From the NCBI GenBank assembly GCA_014898415.1, contig RCTD01000002.1:2356001-2420000 (forward strand): a DNA stretch of 64,000 nucleotides, given 5' to 3'. This DNA is from Stromatinia cepivora (Eukaryota > Ascomycota > Leotiomycetes > Helotiales > Sclerotiniaceae). Position numbers and translations under genes: made by a program. Of the stretch, positions 20,100 through 31,648 are shown in pieces. Within the stretch, counting starts at the first letter, position 1; each line of letters starts with the position of its first letter. Below the pieces are notes generated by a model. It had not been told where the DNA came from. It was given only the letters and a program-made list of their open reading frames with translations, and ran no database searches.

Positions 20100-21659
20100 T
20101 GACCTATTTCTCAAAATCATTTCCTTTGTTTTCATACCCTACAATTTGTGTTTTCTCTTTTCAAGGAATATATTTGGTTTGGCTTACAAACATACGCTCA
20201 CTGGACAAAGTTTAGTGGACAAGGCATGAACGACCTCCGCAATTCAATGGGCCGTAGTTGAGTAACTTGTTAGGCTATTGAAATGCATAATATTATATGC
20301 GTTGTTGCATTATCTTCTTCTTATAGCGCTGCAGGTGTTCGATTCATTGGGGAAAAAGGCGAGCCTTTGTACGGGATTAGCATAGTTGTTTTTTATTTGT
20401 GTAATTTGGCATTGGTTTCATAGTCATTTGTGAGTTGTGCTTCTTGTGGTTGAAAATTAGTTGTGTAGATCTTGCATGAGGAGGATTGTTAGTCGCATTG
20501 AAGGAAGGAAATGGATATGATCTGTGGAAGGCGGAGTGCCGATCAGGGTAGGGAGGGAGGCGGATGGAAATGAAAGGAGGAAACTTGTACACGAGTGAAG
20601 TAAATTGGTCGCAGTGGATACGTAATATAGAAGTGATACCTCGGTAATCGCATTGCGTGTGGGTGTCAATGTGTCTGTTCTACTTCAACGCCAATGGTTC
20701 CGTTTGTGTGACCTGGTGTTGTTTGGTAGTTGTGTGGATGATTTTTTTCCGCACGCATACCATTGCTAGCACATCTAAGCTTCTCATGTAATGAAATCGA
20801 GAATCTCAACCGTCCGTTGCTCCTTGTATCCACATCGCTCTTATTGTTTAGTCATCATCACTCCGCGCATTTCTCCACACACTATTTTTCGGGTCACATA
20901 TAAAAGTAGCTAAGATGATTAGGAGTATAGATTCAGTGGCAATATAGGCGGGTGTTATCTCCGAGTGCTTAGATGTTATGACAAGTAATGGCAAAAGATA
21001 TCAAGAGTTATTATAGCGGTGGTGTACAAAAACAATGTATCTGAATGATAATATGGATATTCATTCTTTCTCCACACAAACTCAGCGTCTACTCAAGGAT
21101 AAATTTACGAGTGTAGTTTAGAGATATATTATAATCTTTATTCTTGGTTTGATGACTTTGTACCCGTCTATATTAATTATCTACTTTAGGGATCAAGTCT
21201 CGTAATACTTTCTAACCTCTCTGGGAAACAAACTCTGGTGATCTGTGAGACATAAAATGAAGCTTGATTCCAAAACGGGACCCTATATTTTGAGGTATTC
21301 TTACAAACTTGAGATTCGAAGTCGAATCTAGCAGAAGTTTCATCTAAGTTTTATCAAATCATCCCTATGCAATCATATCGTATACCGTTCGAACCGTGGA
21401 AATCTAAAATACATCGCCAACCCAAGCCCTGGTGAACAGTCATGCGACTTATCTCTGGCCGCCCATTGCCAACAATGGGCTTAAATACGTTGTAGTGCTT
21501 TTCAAAAATTAAATTAAAATTTGAGAACCAAATGATCTCTGATATTTTGAAGCTCCGGGACAATTTCAACATCCTTATACAAGCTTATAAGTCGAGTAAT
21601 ACTTCAGCTAGAGATCTTTTTAGCTACTTGCCTGATTGACTAGCGTACACTGTCTCTTT
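20100..21659. other. Gene-free spacer
   Basis: 3' flank of the Whi2-like gene and downstream of the fragment at 21660. An open frame on the minus strand at 21572-21354 (FKISEIIWFSNFNLIFEKHY...) could be a further decayed piece of that fragment, but I cannot join them. Nothing else recognised. Confidence 0.4.
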
Positions 21660-21953
21660 CTATATATCTCCAAAGGGAACTACATGTTGTAGACTCTCTA
21701 TCAAGCTGTCCGGAATAGTGGATTGGATTATTAAAGCGGAAAGCGGACTTCGTCTTCGGATATAACCTTCATAAAACTCGGCGACTTCAAGATCAGCAGT
21801 AAGACATTTTGATTCTCCGGTCATTTTTGCAGGGTCTGAACTATTAAGGTCCATGAAACGACCTATGTAGGCGTTTCCATCGGTATCAAAATCAACACAC
21901 TCTTTCGCAATTGCCTTACACAAATGACGATAACCTGGCGGCGATTTCGGCAC
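21660..21953 (-). pseudogene. Gene fragment, unrecognised family (possible ADP-ribosyl-transferase-like fold)
   Basis: Open frame of about 110 residues with protein-like composition: SGTKSIQNQVPKSPPGYRHL, DFDTDGNAYIGRFMDLN, KCLTADLEVAEFYEGYIRRR, LSALIIQSTIPDSLIESL, VPFGDI then stop. The order of a GTK-like start, an aspartate-rich loop and a DLEVAEFYE...ALII segment is reminiscent of DUF3990-type, ADP-ribosyl-transferase-like fungal proteins. That is a weak impression. There is no ATG at the front (the frame is closed by TAA just upstream) and no clear continuation. It is most simply a decayed gene remnant, or an internal exon of a gene whose other exons I cannot find. Confidence 0.35.
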
Positions 21954-22912
21954 TTGGTTTTGAATGGATTTGGTGCCGCTAAATTCACTAGTTTAGTGAA
22001 TCTATCAGTAAATCTTACCAGAAATGGGATGGGGGGTAGAGAGGAGGGGGGTTAAGATCCGCCAAACTAACATTCCTTCAAACTTCAATATAGCGTGTGA
22101 TTCATTTCATCCACCGATATCGTGTGAGTGAATGGGTGGGAAAATATCACTCAATCAAATCCTTCTCTAATTCTCGCTAAACCAATTCACAATCCGGCGT
22201 ATGAACCTCGGTTTGATTATAGTCTAGCCTAGTATATCGAAACAGCTTTATTTTAGTCCTTACCAAAAGTCGAAAAAAAAGGAAGAGGAGTAGAAGCTCG
22301 GGAAAGGAAATCCTACGCAGCTAGAAGTTCTTAGTGCGGGTTATCGACCCTTAGTATCGAAACTTAAATATTCTAGGTAGTTATTGTAGGTCATATAACT
22401 ACCTACCAATAAGTAGCTTATTATCATATTAGAGAGAATGAAGACAATGGAGAACTAGATATAATACCAGTTTCGTCATGATTCTATTATTATTACTCAC
22501 AGTTGTGCGTATCAGAAGTGGAATATATTGCGGTTTTAGTTTATTTTGAGGAAGATATGCTTCTAGAGTTGCTTTCGGGACATGACCATTAATATCGCAT
22601 TTATATTCCTGAAAGCTAATTTCTCATCTTAGATTTCCTGTGGGTATCACTCTGACTAGTTCAACATGGTAAAGTGATCAGATTATATTAATCTATGCAT
22701 CAAAAGTCGCTGAGCCTTTTATCCCTCATCATTTTTCTAGAAATTATTATATTAATAGATGGTCAATCTGTTTATTGCCTTCCTTCAACACACATCCACT
22801 CCCTACTGTATCCCATTCCCTAGATCCGTTCCCGCAATCACCCCTCAATCACCCCCCCTTCTTACCCCTTCCCATTCCCTCAAAACCATTCCTAACATCA
22901 TTTAATCCCCCT
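21954..22912. other. Gene-free spacer
   Basis: No coding frame recognised. Pyrimidine-rich DNA at 22770-22910 is the 3' flank of the sugar dehydrogenase gene on the opposite strand. Confidence 0.45.
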
Positions 22913-24585
22913 CTAGATCTTCTCACTCTTCTCCACACTCCCCGTCCTAACCACAACCCAAATCTCCCCCGTAGCATCACTACTAACAAACAATCTACCC
23001 AAAATATCCAAAGCCATACCCACGGGTCTAAAACAATTACCTGGGCAAAATGAAGAGTTCGAGTTTGAGATGATGTCGGTGGTGGAAGTTGTGGATGTGG
23101 AGGGTGATATCGGAAGACCGATGTTGGGGTTGAAGGGGATAGAAGAGATGCGGTAGCCGACGGGGGGGGTGGTTTCTCTGGGGGTTGGGAGGAGGAGGTT
23201 AGTCGATTTAAGAGGAAGTGAAGGGGGATTGGGGGGGAAGGGAAGAGGGGGGAAAGAGAATGAGACATACAAACTACCGTGGAAACTAATAAAAGCCTCT
23301 GTTCCATTTGCCAAAAATATCATATCTAACCTATAATCACACATCCAAGTCAGCTTATCCATTCAACCTCCATTTCCCAATCTTCTCCACCTCTTTTTTT
23401 CCAAAAAAAAACCTCTCTCTTTTTCGAAACCCAACTCGCAACCATCCTCCCCCAAAAGCAAAAAAAACCAAACTCACGGAGCCGAATGCGCCGCAAACGT
23501 CAACTTAGGCGCAACATGCACCGCTGCATTATTACACCAAGTATCATTACTCGTCGCATTCTGCAACATACTAAACTGATTTCCCACCAGCAAACCCGCA
23601 CCCACATCCGTCTCATTCCAAACGGCAAAACAATACGGGAATCCATAATTTCCTCCTTGATCCTCCGTACTTCCATTCAGGTACCCGTGGAAATTTAATT
23701 CTTCGCCAGGATTATATAGATGGATATCGATATTATTACGCGTCATGTTTCCGGGGCCGTTTTCAACAGAGTAGATACCACCGAAAAGAGGTTCTTCGGC
23801 TAGACCGACTGAGTTGCGTAGACCGGTGGCGAGGAGGTGGCCGGAGGATGTAAAGTTGTAGGGGGTGGATTCGGGGGTTATGGTGGCTAGGTTGAAGGAT
23901 TTTAGTTGGCAGTGGCCGGTGGATAGGAGTTCGGCTTCGGTGTCAATGTTGAGGGTTGTGCCTCGGGAGATGAGGAGTTGGTTGGGGGTGAGTTTGGTGG
24001 TGAGGAGGGAGCGCGTGGTGGAGTCGTCGTTGGTCACTTTGGGAAGGTGGGTTTAGGGGGTGGTGTGGAGAGAGGATGGGGGACGTACTGTTTGTTATGA
24101 TGATTTGGCTGGAGCTTCCTACTGTGCCGGTGGTTGCTGTGTAGTTCCATGCATATACATTGTTGCTCGATGAAGCATACAGGGTTTTCCCATCGTTGCT
24201 TAGAACCATTCCATGATTGAGCCATAAGTACATTAGCATATCACCACACCAGACTTTCGAGCAAATTTGTGACATAAAAAAATAGACATACAACGGTAGA
24301 ACTAACAACGATTGTCTGTACTGGATTTTGTAAACATGTACTTCCATCATCAGTCCATTTTATATGGGCGATACCGACTCCTTGTTGGAGAATCAGGAGA
24401 CCTCCGCTCGTGTCGAAAAGGATGGTACGTGGTTTAGTTAGACCTTGAGCGATTAATTGAGCTGACCACCCAGCTGCTAGGGACGGGGCAGGGTATGCCG
24501 GCTCGAGGATTGTTGGACAAGTAGACTCTACTGAAGCAATCCAAGTGCCTAGGAAGAGGACGAGCCAATGTATTGTGAGCTTCAT
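22913..24585 (-). CDS. Secreted PQQ-dependent glucose/sorbosone dehydrogenase-like protein (AA12 type)
   Basis: Exons 24585-24292, 24221-24089, 24036-23478, 23330-23271, 23177-22913; 1311 nt, 436 aa. A signal peptide is evident: MKLTIHWLVLFLGTWIASVES. Family signatures of the six-bladed sugar dehydrogenase fold follow: GWSAQLIAQGLTKPRTILFD, SGGLLILQQGVGI, LNHGMVLSNDGKTLYASSSN, VYAWNY, HLLATGLRNSVGLAEEP, YSVENGPGNMTR, PGEELNFHGYLNG, GFPYCFAVWNETD, PKLTFAAHSAP, FLANGTEAFISFHGS, CFRPVGMALDILGRLFVSSD and TGEIWVV. Fungal relatives are extracellular PQQ sugar oxidoreductases (CAZy AA12). Oddities: intron 1 (24291-24222) has a good donor GTATGT and branch point GCTAATG but ends TATGG instead of TATAG. 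The usual W after FHGS is absent. The gene may be intact elsewhere or on its way to decay. Confidence 0.85.
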
Positions 24586-24786
24586 GATGAGAATGGAAAC
24601 GGGTTTATGGAAGGTGGGGATGGAGCTGTATGTAAAGTATCACAGTAGAATTCTCAGCTTGCAAGAAAGACATAGCGATACCTAGTCTTTTGACATTGCG
24701 GATGTCTTGATACTGGTGACAATGAGCACTAGAATGACAAAATGAGACTACTCACAGTTACATAGGTACATCGTCACTCTCGAGTG

Positions 24787-25230
24787 TCACTGGAGCTCGA
24801 AACATAATGTATATATGGTTAGAAGTAGAATTGATGCAACAATTGATGCAACCCAATTTTTGATATCAATATGGATACCCACACGTATTGATCGACTGTA
24901 AAAACAACGTAAAGATCCTACATGCCCGGAGGCTCTGTAGATCGAATTTTCAGCATCTCTTGTCTTGACCCACCGATTATAATTATGATGAATACCCGTT
25001 ATAAGCTCATACATCTTCAAAATATTCGTCCAGCTTCGAATAATCAGGGTCAACCCATAATACGACGTTGTGACGACAATTTCATTATCTAATGCAATCG
25101 ACAATAACATCGGCATCGACATGGAAATCACCATCACCACGTACACCGCCATCTTGCACAGAACCTCCAAATTGCTCGCCAACAAATCCAAAGACAAGCT
25201 GAAACAAACGCGAATATTTACTATACCCAT
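24787..25230 (-). pseudogene. Membrane-protein-like open frame, possible gene fragment
   Basis: A frame encoding hydrophobic segments (VYVVMVISMSMPMLLSIALD, ASIVASILLLTIYTLCF) and a polar stretch RSWTNILKMYELITGIHHNY followed by NRWVKTRD. Just upstream on the same strand, another frame reads GPQVGRFMRFLVHGLVLAMG. A possible short intron (GTGCTA...TTTCAG near 25245-25200) could join them, but the frames do not link cleanly. The composition looks like real protein, not a shadow. I do not recognise the family. Likely a fragment of a multi-helix membrane protein gene. Confidence 0.3.
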
Positions 25231-28200
25231 GCTAAAGACCTAGCACGACGTCAAAGCGGAACTTTTCCCAAGAAATCTAGAAGCGAAAGCCTCTACCAAA
25301 GCACCCATCGCTAGAACTAATCCGTGCACCAAAAATCTCATGAACCTTCCAACCTGTGGTCCCCATAGGTCAAACACCTTATTGCAATTTCGACAACGGC
25401 ACTCTGGCAAGGGGCCTCCTGTCCGCTTGGTTCACAGATAGATGGGATTATCCGCTCGCGCACCACGGATACAATGCTGAGATATGACAAAGGTACATTT
25501 GCATGAGGGTACTATACTCTGCATATGCATTTACAGACCGAGTCAAGAGCACGCGAATGAAGCATGTTGTGTTTAAAATGCCATGTTTGCACGAGAAGTA
25601 GGCCGTGTGGGAGAGAATGATTTCGGGGTTTATGGGACACGAATACTTTATTTTGTACTTTGATGCTCATCAGAAGGGATTTTCTGGCTGTATGGTTGGT
25701 GACGTCTTGGGTTTTGGAGGCTCGTAGAGTATTATGTACCTGGGAGGTGTAATGTTTGATTCCCGAAGAGCCCGCAATGTGTGTGCATGTTGAAAGCCCC
25801 GGATTCGCGTACGAGAAGGATGGTCATGATGGGGTTGTGGGACGTAGGACTGAGCTGAACTGGATGGGATGGGATGGGATGGGATGGGATGGGATGGGAT
25901 GGATGGATTGGGAGGGGGGAGGTGTGTTGATGATTAGAGGCTGGCTAGTTGGAATCTAATATTGAAGTCAAGATAAAATGGAAGATAGAGAGCTGAAGCT
26001 GAAGGTCTAAATATTTCCTGACCTCTGGAAACCGAGCCATTATCCAGCTTCTAGAGAATGAATAACAGACACAAATACCTTACTCGCGAAAACACCTTGT
26101 ACCCTCACTTTCCCCTACATGCCGTGCACCCCATCAATCTCACAGTCAATGACCCAGAAACAAATGCCCGGAAATACAAAGTAGTAGTAACATAGCAACC
26201 ATGACATTGCAAGACCTCGGACGAAATCTCTCAAAGGCTGTCGCACGTGGTATAACAATCATGTGATAACACAACATTGAACGACCACAAAGGCCCTGGT
26301 GGTTGCCAAGGCAAGGAACCCACTTCCGTTTGACAACCCGGCATGGCCAATATTTGCTATGGCTCTGGGAGGATCAGCTAAGTTTGATTGAAGGTGGAGT
26401 TGATTGAAAATGCTTCTTCAATTCCTGAATGCCTACCTAGTATCTCTCTCTGGGGCATTTTGAACAGATTCAAGAATTCAGGATTATTCAGCCCGAGAAA
26501 GACGAAGAGTAACACAATCTCTAAGCGATGAAACTTAACAACTTGATGGGAAGCAAACCGCTGCCAAACAAACGTTGTTAGTACCATCTATAGCACCCTT
26601 CATTAACTCACTCGATCGTTTGCTCATTCTATACATGCCTTCACGATTAGTCTAAAAAGGCACGGGCGGCAAAATAATCTATTCTCTCAAACAAGCAGAC
26701 ATTTGACACGTTGATAAAATGTAATTTTAATTTTCCTCTTCTACCTAGGTAAATAGGTAGGATATCTAATCTTTCCCATGACAACGGTGGATTATAGATC
26801 CCTTCTCTTCATTTCCCCAGAATTCAAATTTACTTCAATCATAACATTTCTAACCTTTCTTCGGAAAACGGGGCGTCACGACCCAATTATCATTCTGAAG
26901 CCATAGATGGGCGGAAAACTAATGATTTCCTGGATGCTAGTAAGATGAGATGCATATGGGTTTTTTATTATTAGAATGATATGACGCAATTTGCAAATCC
27001 TTATTGGATTGATCGTTGGTGAAGCTGCGTGGGCTGTCGTGCTGCATGCTTAATCTGAGGGATTGGTTGATTTATGGATGGGTTTGAAAAAGATACCTTG
27101 GATATGGGAAATTGGAGAGGCGGTGATGCGATATTTAGACAGAACGATATGAATAACTTAAATATCCCCACAACGGCGATGAGGAATTGCTTAAACTGAT
27201 GCGTTATATTGTTAATTACTGTTTCATCTGATATATTCTGATCGGAACATATTTGTCGTTATAATCTGATGGTAAGTTTAGATGAGAAACCACCATAAGA
27301 TTCATCCCATTTCGCAAGAAAAGAAACTCTATCGAAAATGTCAAAGACACGAATCCAACGCGTATTTTCCAAACCGTGACTTTCTTTAGAAGAGAATGCT
27401 GAATCTTCTCCATAAAAAACAGTTGTGCGAAAATTGCAATCCCCATTAATATATCCACAAAGCGGCTTTGCTAGATGCAAGCAAGGTAAATCTCTACATA
27501 TCGATACATGGAGTACAGTATATCGCCGAAGCCCCATTTCCTATTCCGTACGATCCACAGATCTCGAAATCTTAGGATGCATATGCGTAGCTGCAGATAA
27601 TTGATGAAGTATGGAGTTACCAAAAGAAGGCTATCCAATAATTTTCCACTTCTTTTCCAGCGATTTTTTATTTTTGGGGGTTAATCCAAGAGGGAAATAT
27701 TTGGATGTTGTGTTTTCTGAGGAAGCTTGTTTCTCGGAGACTTATCCAGTGAAAACAGAGTGGGATGGAGTCGGAAAGATTTCCGTGGCGTGCGTGCGGT
27801 GGTAATTTTCTAAAGGATGATGGATGATGGATGGATGTTATGTAGGTATGAGTTGTCAGTTGTCAAATTCCGGGAGAGGGAGCGAGATGGAAGGGTAGAC
27901 CTAGCTCGGCGGCAAAATTATACATGGGACTTTGGGTTATGTAGGGACCTTGACCTTTGCATTTTTTGATATGTGAGATGCCGTTTTGAGTATCTAGTAC
28001 CGGTACTGCATGTACAGATCTTCAGAGCTCGCGTTTCTTTCATTCATTCATGTATGGATGTATGAATGTGTGAATGATGATGCAGGAAGCAACTCGGTCA
28101 GTTGGAGGAATGAATACCATGTTGGAAGGAAGAAGCGTGCAGTGGGGTTGTAAGGAAATGTCTCGCTCTATTGCAAGAACCTTGGAGACACAGCATTCTA

Positions 28201-31200
28201 AGCCGCATTTGTTTGTTCTCATCATGTCATATTCTTGAATCTTAGCCTTATGCTCGTTTATCCTTATGCTCGTTTATCTCCACTAGAATGCGTAGGTAAA
28301 CGAAAGGCTGCCCTTCTATCATTTCTCACTTAGCATGTTGTCCCGCCGTTGAGACAATAATATTATTCGGACAGTCGGACTTGACCGGTTTGTTATTCTT
28401 CCCAGTACAAGACAATCGAGGAACAATCCGTTGAAACTTAGCTACCAGGTCTCCTGTTTGACATCAATCAAAAAGCAATCAGCTGAAAAGCCCGGCGCAT
28501 TACTCCATTCGCTCGTACTTCCTGGAATGAATCTTGGTTCGAAGATGGCGACATGCAAGCAGGGACAGGGTTAGTGAGAAGGCTGCACCGCAATGGACCT
28601 TATTGCATCTACACTCCTTGATTGGACAATCAAACACGCGAGTCTATCAACAATGCCGGGGAAGATGCTTTCTGGGGTGCCAAATAAACAAATGAGATCT
28701 AGTGATTCGTTTGTTTTGCTTTTCTTTTTGGTATGGGATACATCATCATCGTAAAAGCCTCCAATGCAATGCGATGCATCAAAGCAAGCAAGTAATCAAG
28801 CAAGTTCCCGCTTCCAAAACCTCAAATTTATGGGCTCGATACGATATCTCGCATCAAACAAAAATGGTATGATGAATAATGAATATATTCCGGCGATTAC
28901 TCCGAGCATTTTTTGCCTCCCCCTCATTGCTCAAGGCACAAGCCGATGTCATGATGATCACAACCCCTCACACGAAGAGGGGTTGGGGTTTTGGTTACCT
29001 TGAAGCCCGTGCGTCCTTAGATTTCCCATCTAAAAAGCATCTAAAGCAACTAAAATATTAGTTTGTAACCTGCACAGCATCCAGCCATCCGTAAACCATC
29101 CTGAGTAGGAACGGCTCTGAGCCTTTGTTCATATTCGGAATAATCATAACAATTGAAGTCATCATATTCGGAAAATGTTTCCTTTTTATACGACAGCCAT
29201 CTCGGAAGGATAGCAATCTATACATTGTATTTCCGCCCTTGATTGATTATCAATAATAAGACTTCAATGATTCAGTTATCCCAAAAGAGCCTTGCCGAAT
29301 TGTCATATCGAAAAGCCCGTAAGCTGGCTGCATGGCGGCGGAAAATGAATGTTACAGTAGTCGGCATCTGAAACAAGCATACTTTGTACTATCAATCACG
29401 TCTTCTTCTATGCTACGCTATATAAAGACTTCGGATGAATAGATATTCATAAGGTAGACGTTGACCGCAGTAATATATAGAGCATGCGCCGGGCCTGGGT
29501 AACAGAAAGCAACAGTATGCAGTATCATAACTTTATGATCTTGGCGGAGGAAGATCTCTATGTTTGTGATACAACGTCCTCAACCCAGATAGATGTAAAC
29601 TTGTTAGACTCATGAAATTAGTATATCGAAAAAGAAGAGGAAATTGCAAAATGCATTGTTTGCTGGAAATGGCCTCCACGATCTCGTTGACTCGTGAACC
29701 AGATCTGTACCATTGATATTCCGGTAACCCCAGAATATCCCTCCCTTGTTTCAGGATGTAAACATGGTCGAAAATTAGAGGCAGCGGTCATCTTTCCTTT
29801 TGAAAACTGGCCGGCCCGCATAATATTTGTGTTGTGAGATATTTTGATGCTGTCAAGGTTTCAAAAAAAATCGATATTTTCAATGCTTAAAGATATTTGT
29901 TGGAAAGTCCATTGTTAGTTTTTGTTGGCGGCCTTGAGAAGTATCGAAACCTTCGATGTCTATGGACTTTGACTGGAGGTTAGGTACATCTACGAATGTC
30001 TGTTCAACAATTGTATAGTCTCATCTCACTTGGGAATTACTCCTGCATTCTTGTCTAGATATATCAATGATAACCGAATGATGAAGCTAGATTCACTGGA
30101 TAGACTTTCTTTCGAGACGGCCCAAAGTGAATCTTGGTTCTTGAGTGCGCAAGTAAGATCAATCGGAGGAGAGTATTCGTAAAGTTGCATGTTTTTTTTT
30201 CGTGGTGGATATATTGAAAAAATGAACTAGTAGATAAGTATCCCTTTCTTCCGTATGAAATGGGTTGTGAGATGGGACGGATATATGTATGGATGGATAA
30301 ACGATCGAAGTTTCTTATCCCAGCTTTTTGATCTCGTTGTTATGGTCAACCGCTTCATGAAGCGTATGAAGTAGGTACCTAGTAGGTATATAATTGACAA
30401 ATGATATGTACTAGGTAGGTACTTCATACATTCCTTCCTAGTACCTTCAGCTTGAATTTGAAGCTTGGATAAGTAGCCAAGACCAATGATCAGGTACTTT
30501 TATTTTCAATTCATTATTGATCGTGATCGAACCTTGGATAAGATACAGGGAAAGACCTCCTACTTAAATAAACGCGGGTTGATGAGTACTTTAACCAATA
30601 GGATCAAACTAAATAAGTGGATATCTCAATTCACACTTTCTGATAAATTATAATGCTTGTTCTTAAATGCAATGAAGAATCCACTACCTAGGTATAAGAC
30701 CCATAATTATGATTTAACCTTGGCGGAATCTAGAAAGACTTATTTATCTTAGTACGGCTAAGGAAAAGGGTAAGGTTTAATTTATATATTTCCATCAGCC
30801 ATCCAATTGAATGAATGAAATGATACTTTTCCATTTTTGACTTAACTCCCGTAGATATTATTTACCTACAAAATTTCAGCGAACCAAAAGCCTTTCGCAT
30901 ACCGCATACCGCAAACCGCAAACCGCGAACTAGAACTGCTGGGTAGCTGGTAACTTGAACTTTCTTCTTTTGGAAAATCCCATCATTTCAGCTTCTCACC
31001 CATTCCATTCAACGCGGGGAGATTTCATTCATACATTCAATTCCTCAATCCTCCTCCTAACAAACTTCGGTGCGTTTGTAACTTTACCGTACCGTATTAC
31101 ACACTCTTTTTTTATTACTACTACTACTACTAGGTACTACTGCTTTACAGTACAGAAGTACTTCTCACAATACAAACCACCACATATTTTCAGAACATTC

Positions 31201-31648
31201 AATTCAACCACTCCATATTCAATTCATTCAATTCAAATTCAATTCTTCCCTTTTTTGTATTATTCGAGAAAAGCAAAAAGAATTTGTACTACATTACATT
31301 TTATCCCTTCGACCCAAAAAAAAACTTTTTTCACAATTACTATTACTTTCCAAACATTGAAAAAGAAAGAACTTCTATCATCTGAACTTTAGTGTTTATT
31401 TACCTACCTGCGACTTGGGTGTTTTGGAGCAATTCCACCTTCCCCCCCAACCCCATTCCTTTTGAAGATACTCTCCACACAACAACCCGCTACCACACCC
31501 TCTCTTACTTTCAACCTCCTTCACCACCCAAAACGATAAATTCCACTTGGTATGGAATCCTTACGATGCTCATGAGGTTCTTGACGATTACGACTTTTCC
31601 TCCGTCACTTCTTCTCCTTCTTGGTAGTGGTGTAAGCAATAGTGAAAG
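25231..31648. other. 6.4-kb gene-poor region
   Basis: No convincing gene on either strand. It holds a (TGGGA)n microsatellite at 25864-25900 and scattered short frames without splice-consistent extensions; the most protein-like is on the minus strand at 27537-27259. At 30850-31648, pyrimidine-rich DNA with many short upstream ATGs forms the promoter and likely 5' leader of the gene starting at 31649. I see no tRNA, rRNA or transposon termini here. Confidence 0.5.
25864..25900. repeat. TGGGA pentanucleotide microsatellite
   Basis: At least seven TGGGA units in tandem, followed by TGGATGGA. Seen directly. Confidence 0.9.

Noticed and set aside
22849..23307. Alternative minus-strand frame overlapping the sugar dehydrogenase
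   Set aside because: Pyrimidine-rich shadow of exons 4-5 and the intron between them.
27216..27537. Minus-strand frames in the gene-poor region
   Set aside because: Slightly protein-like but no start, splice partner or motif; kept only as part of the spacer description.
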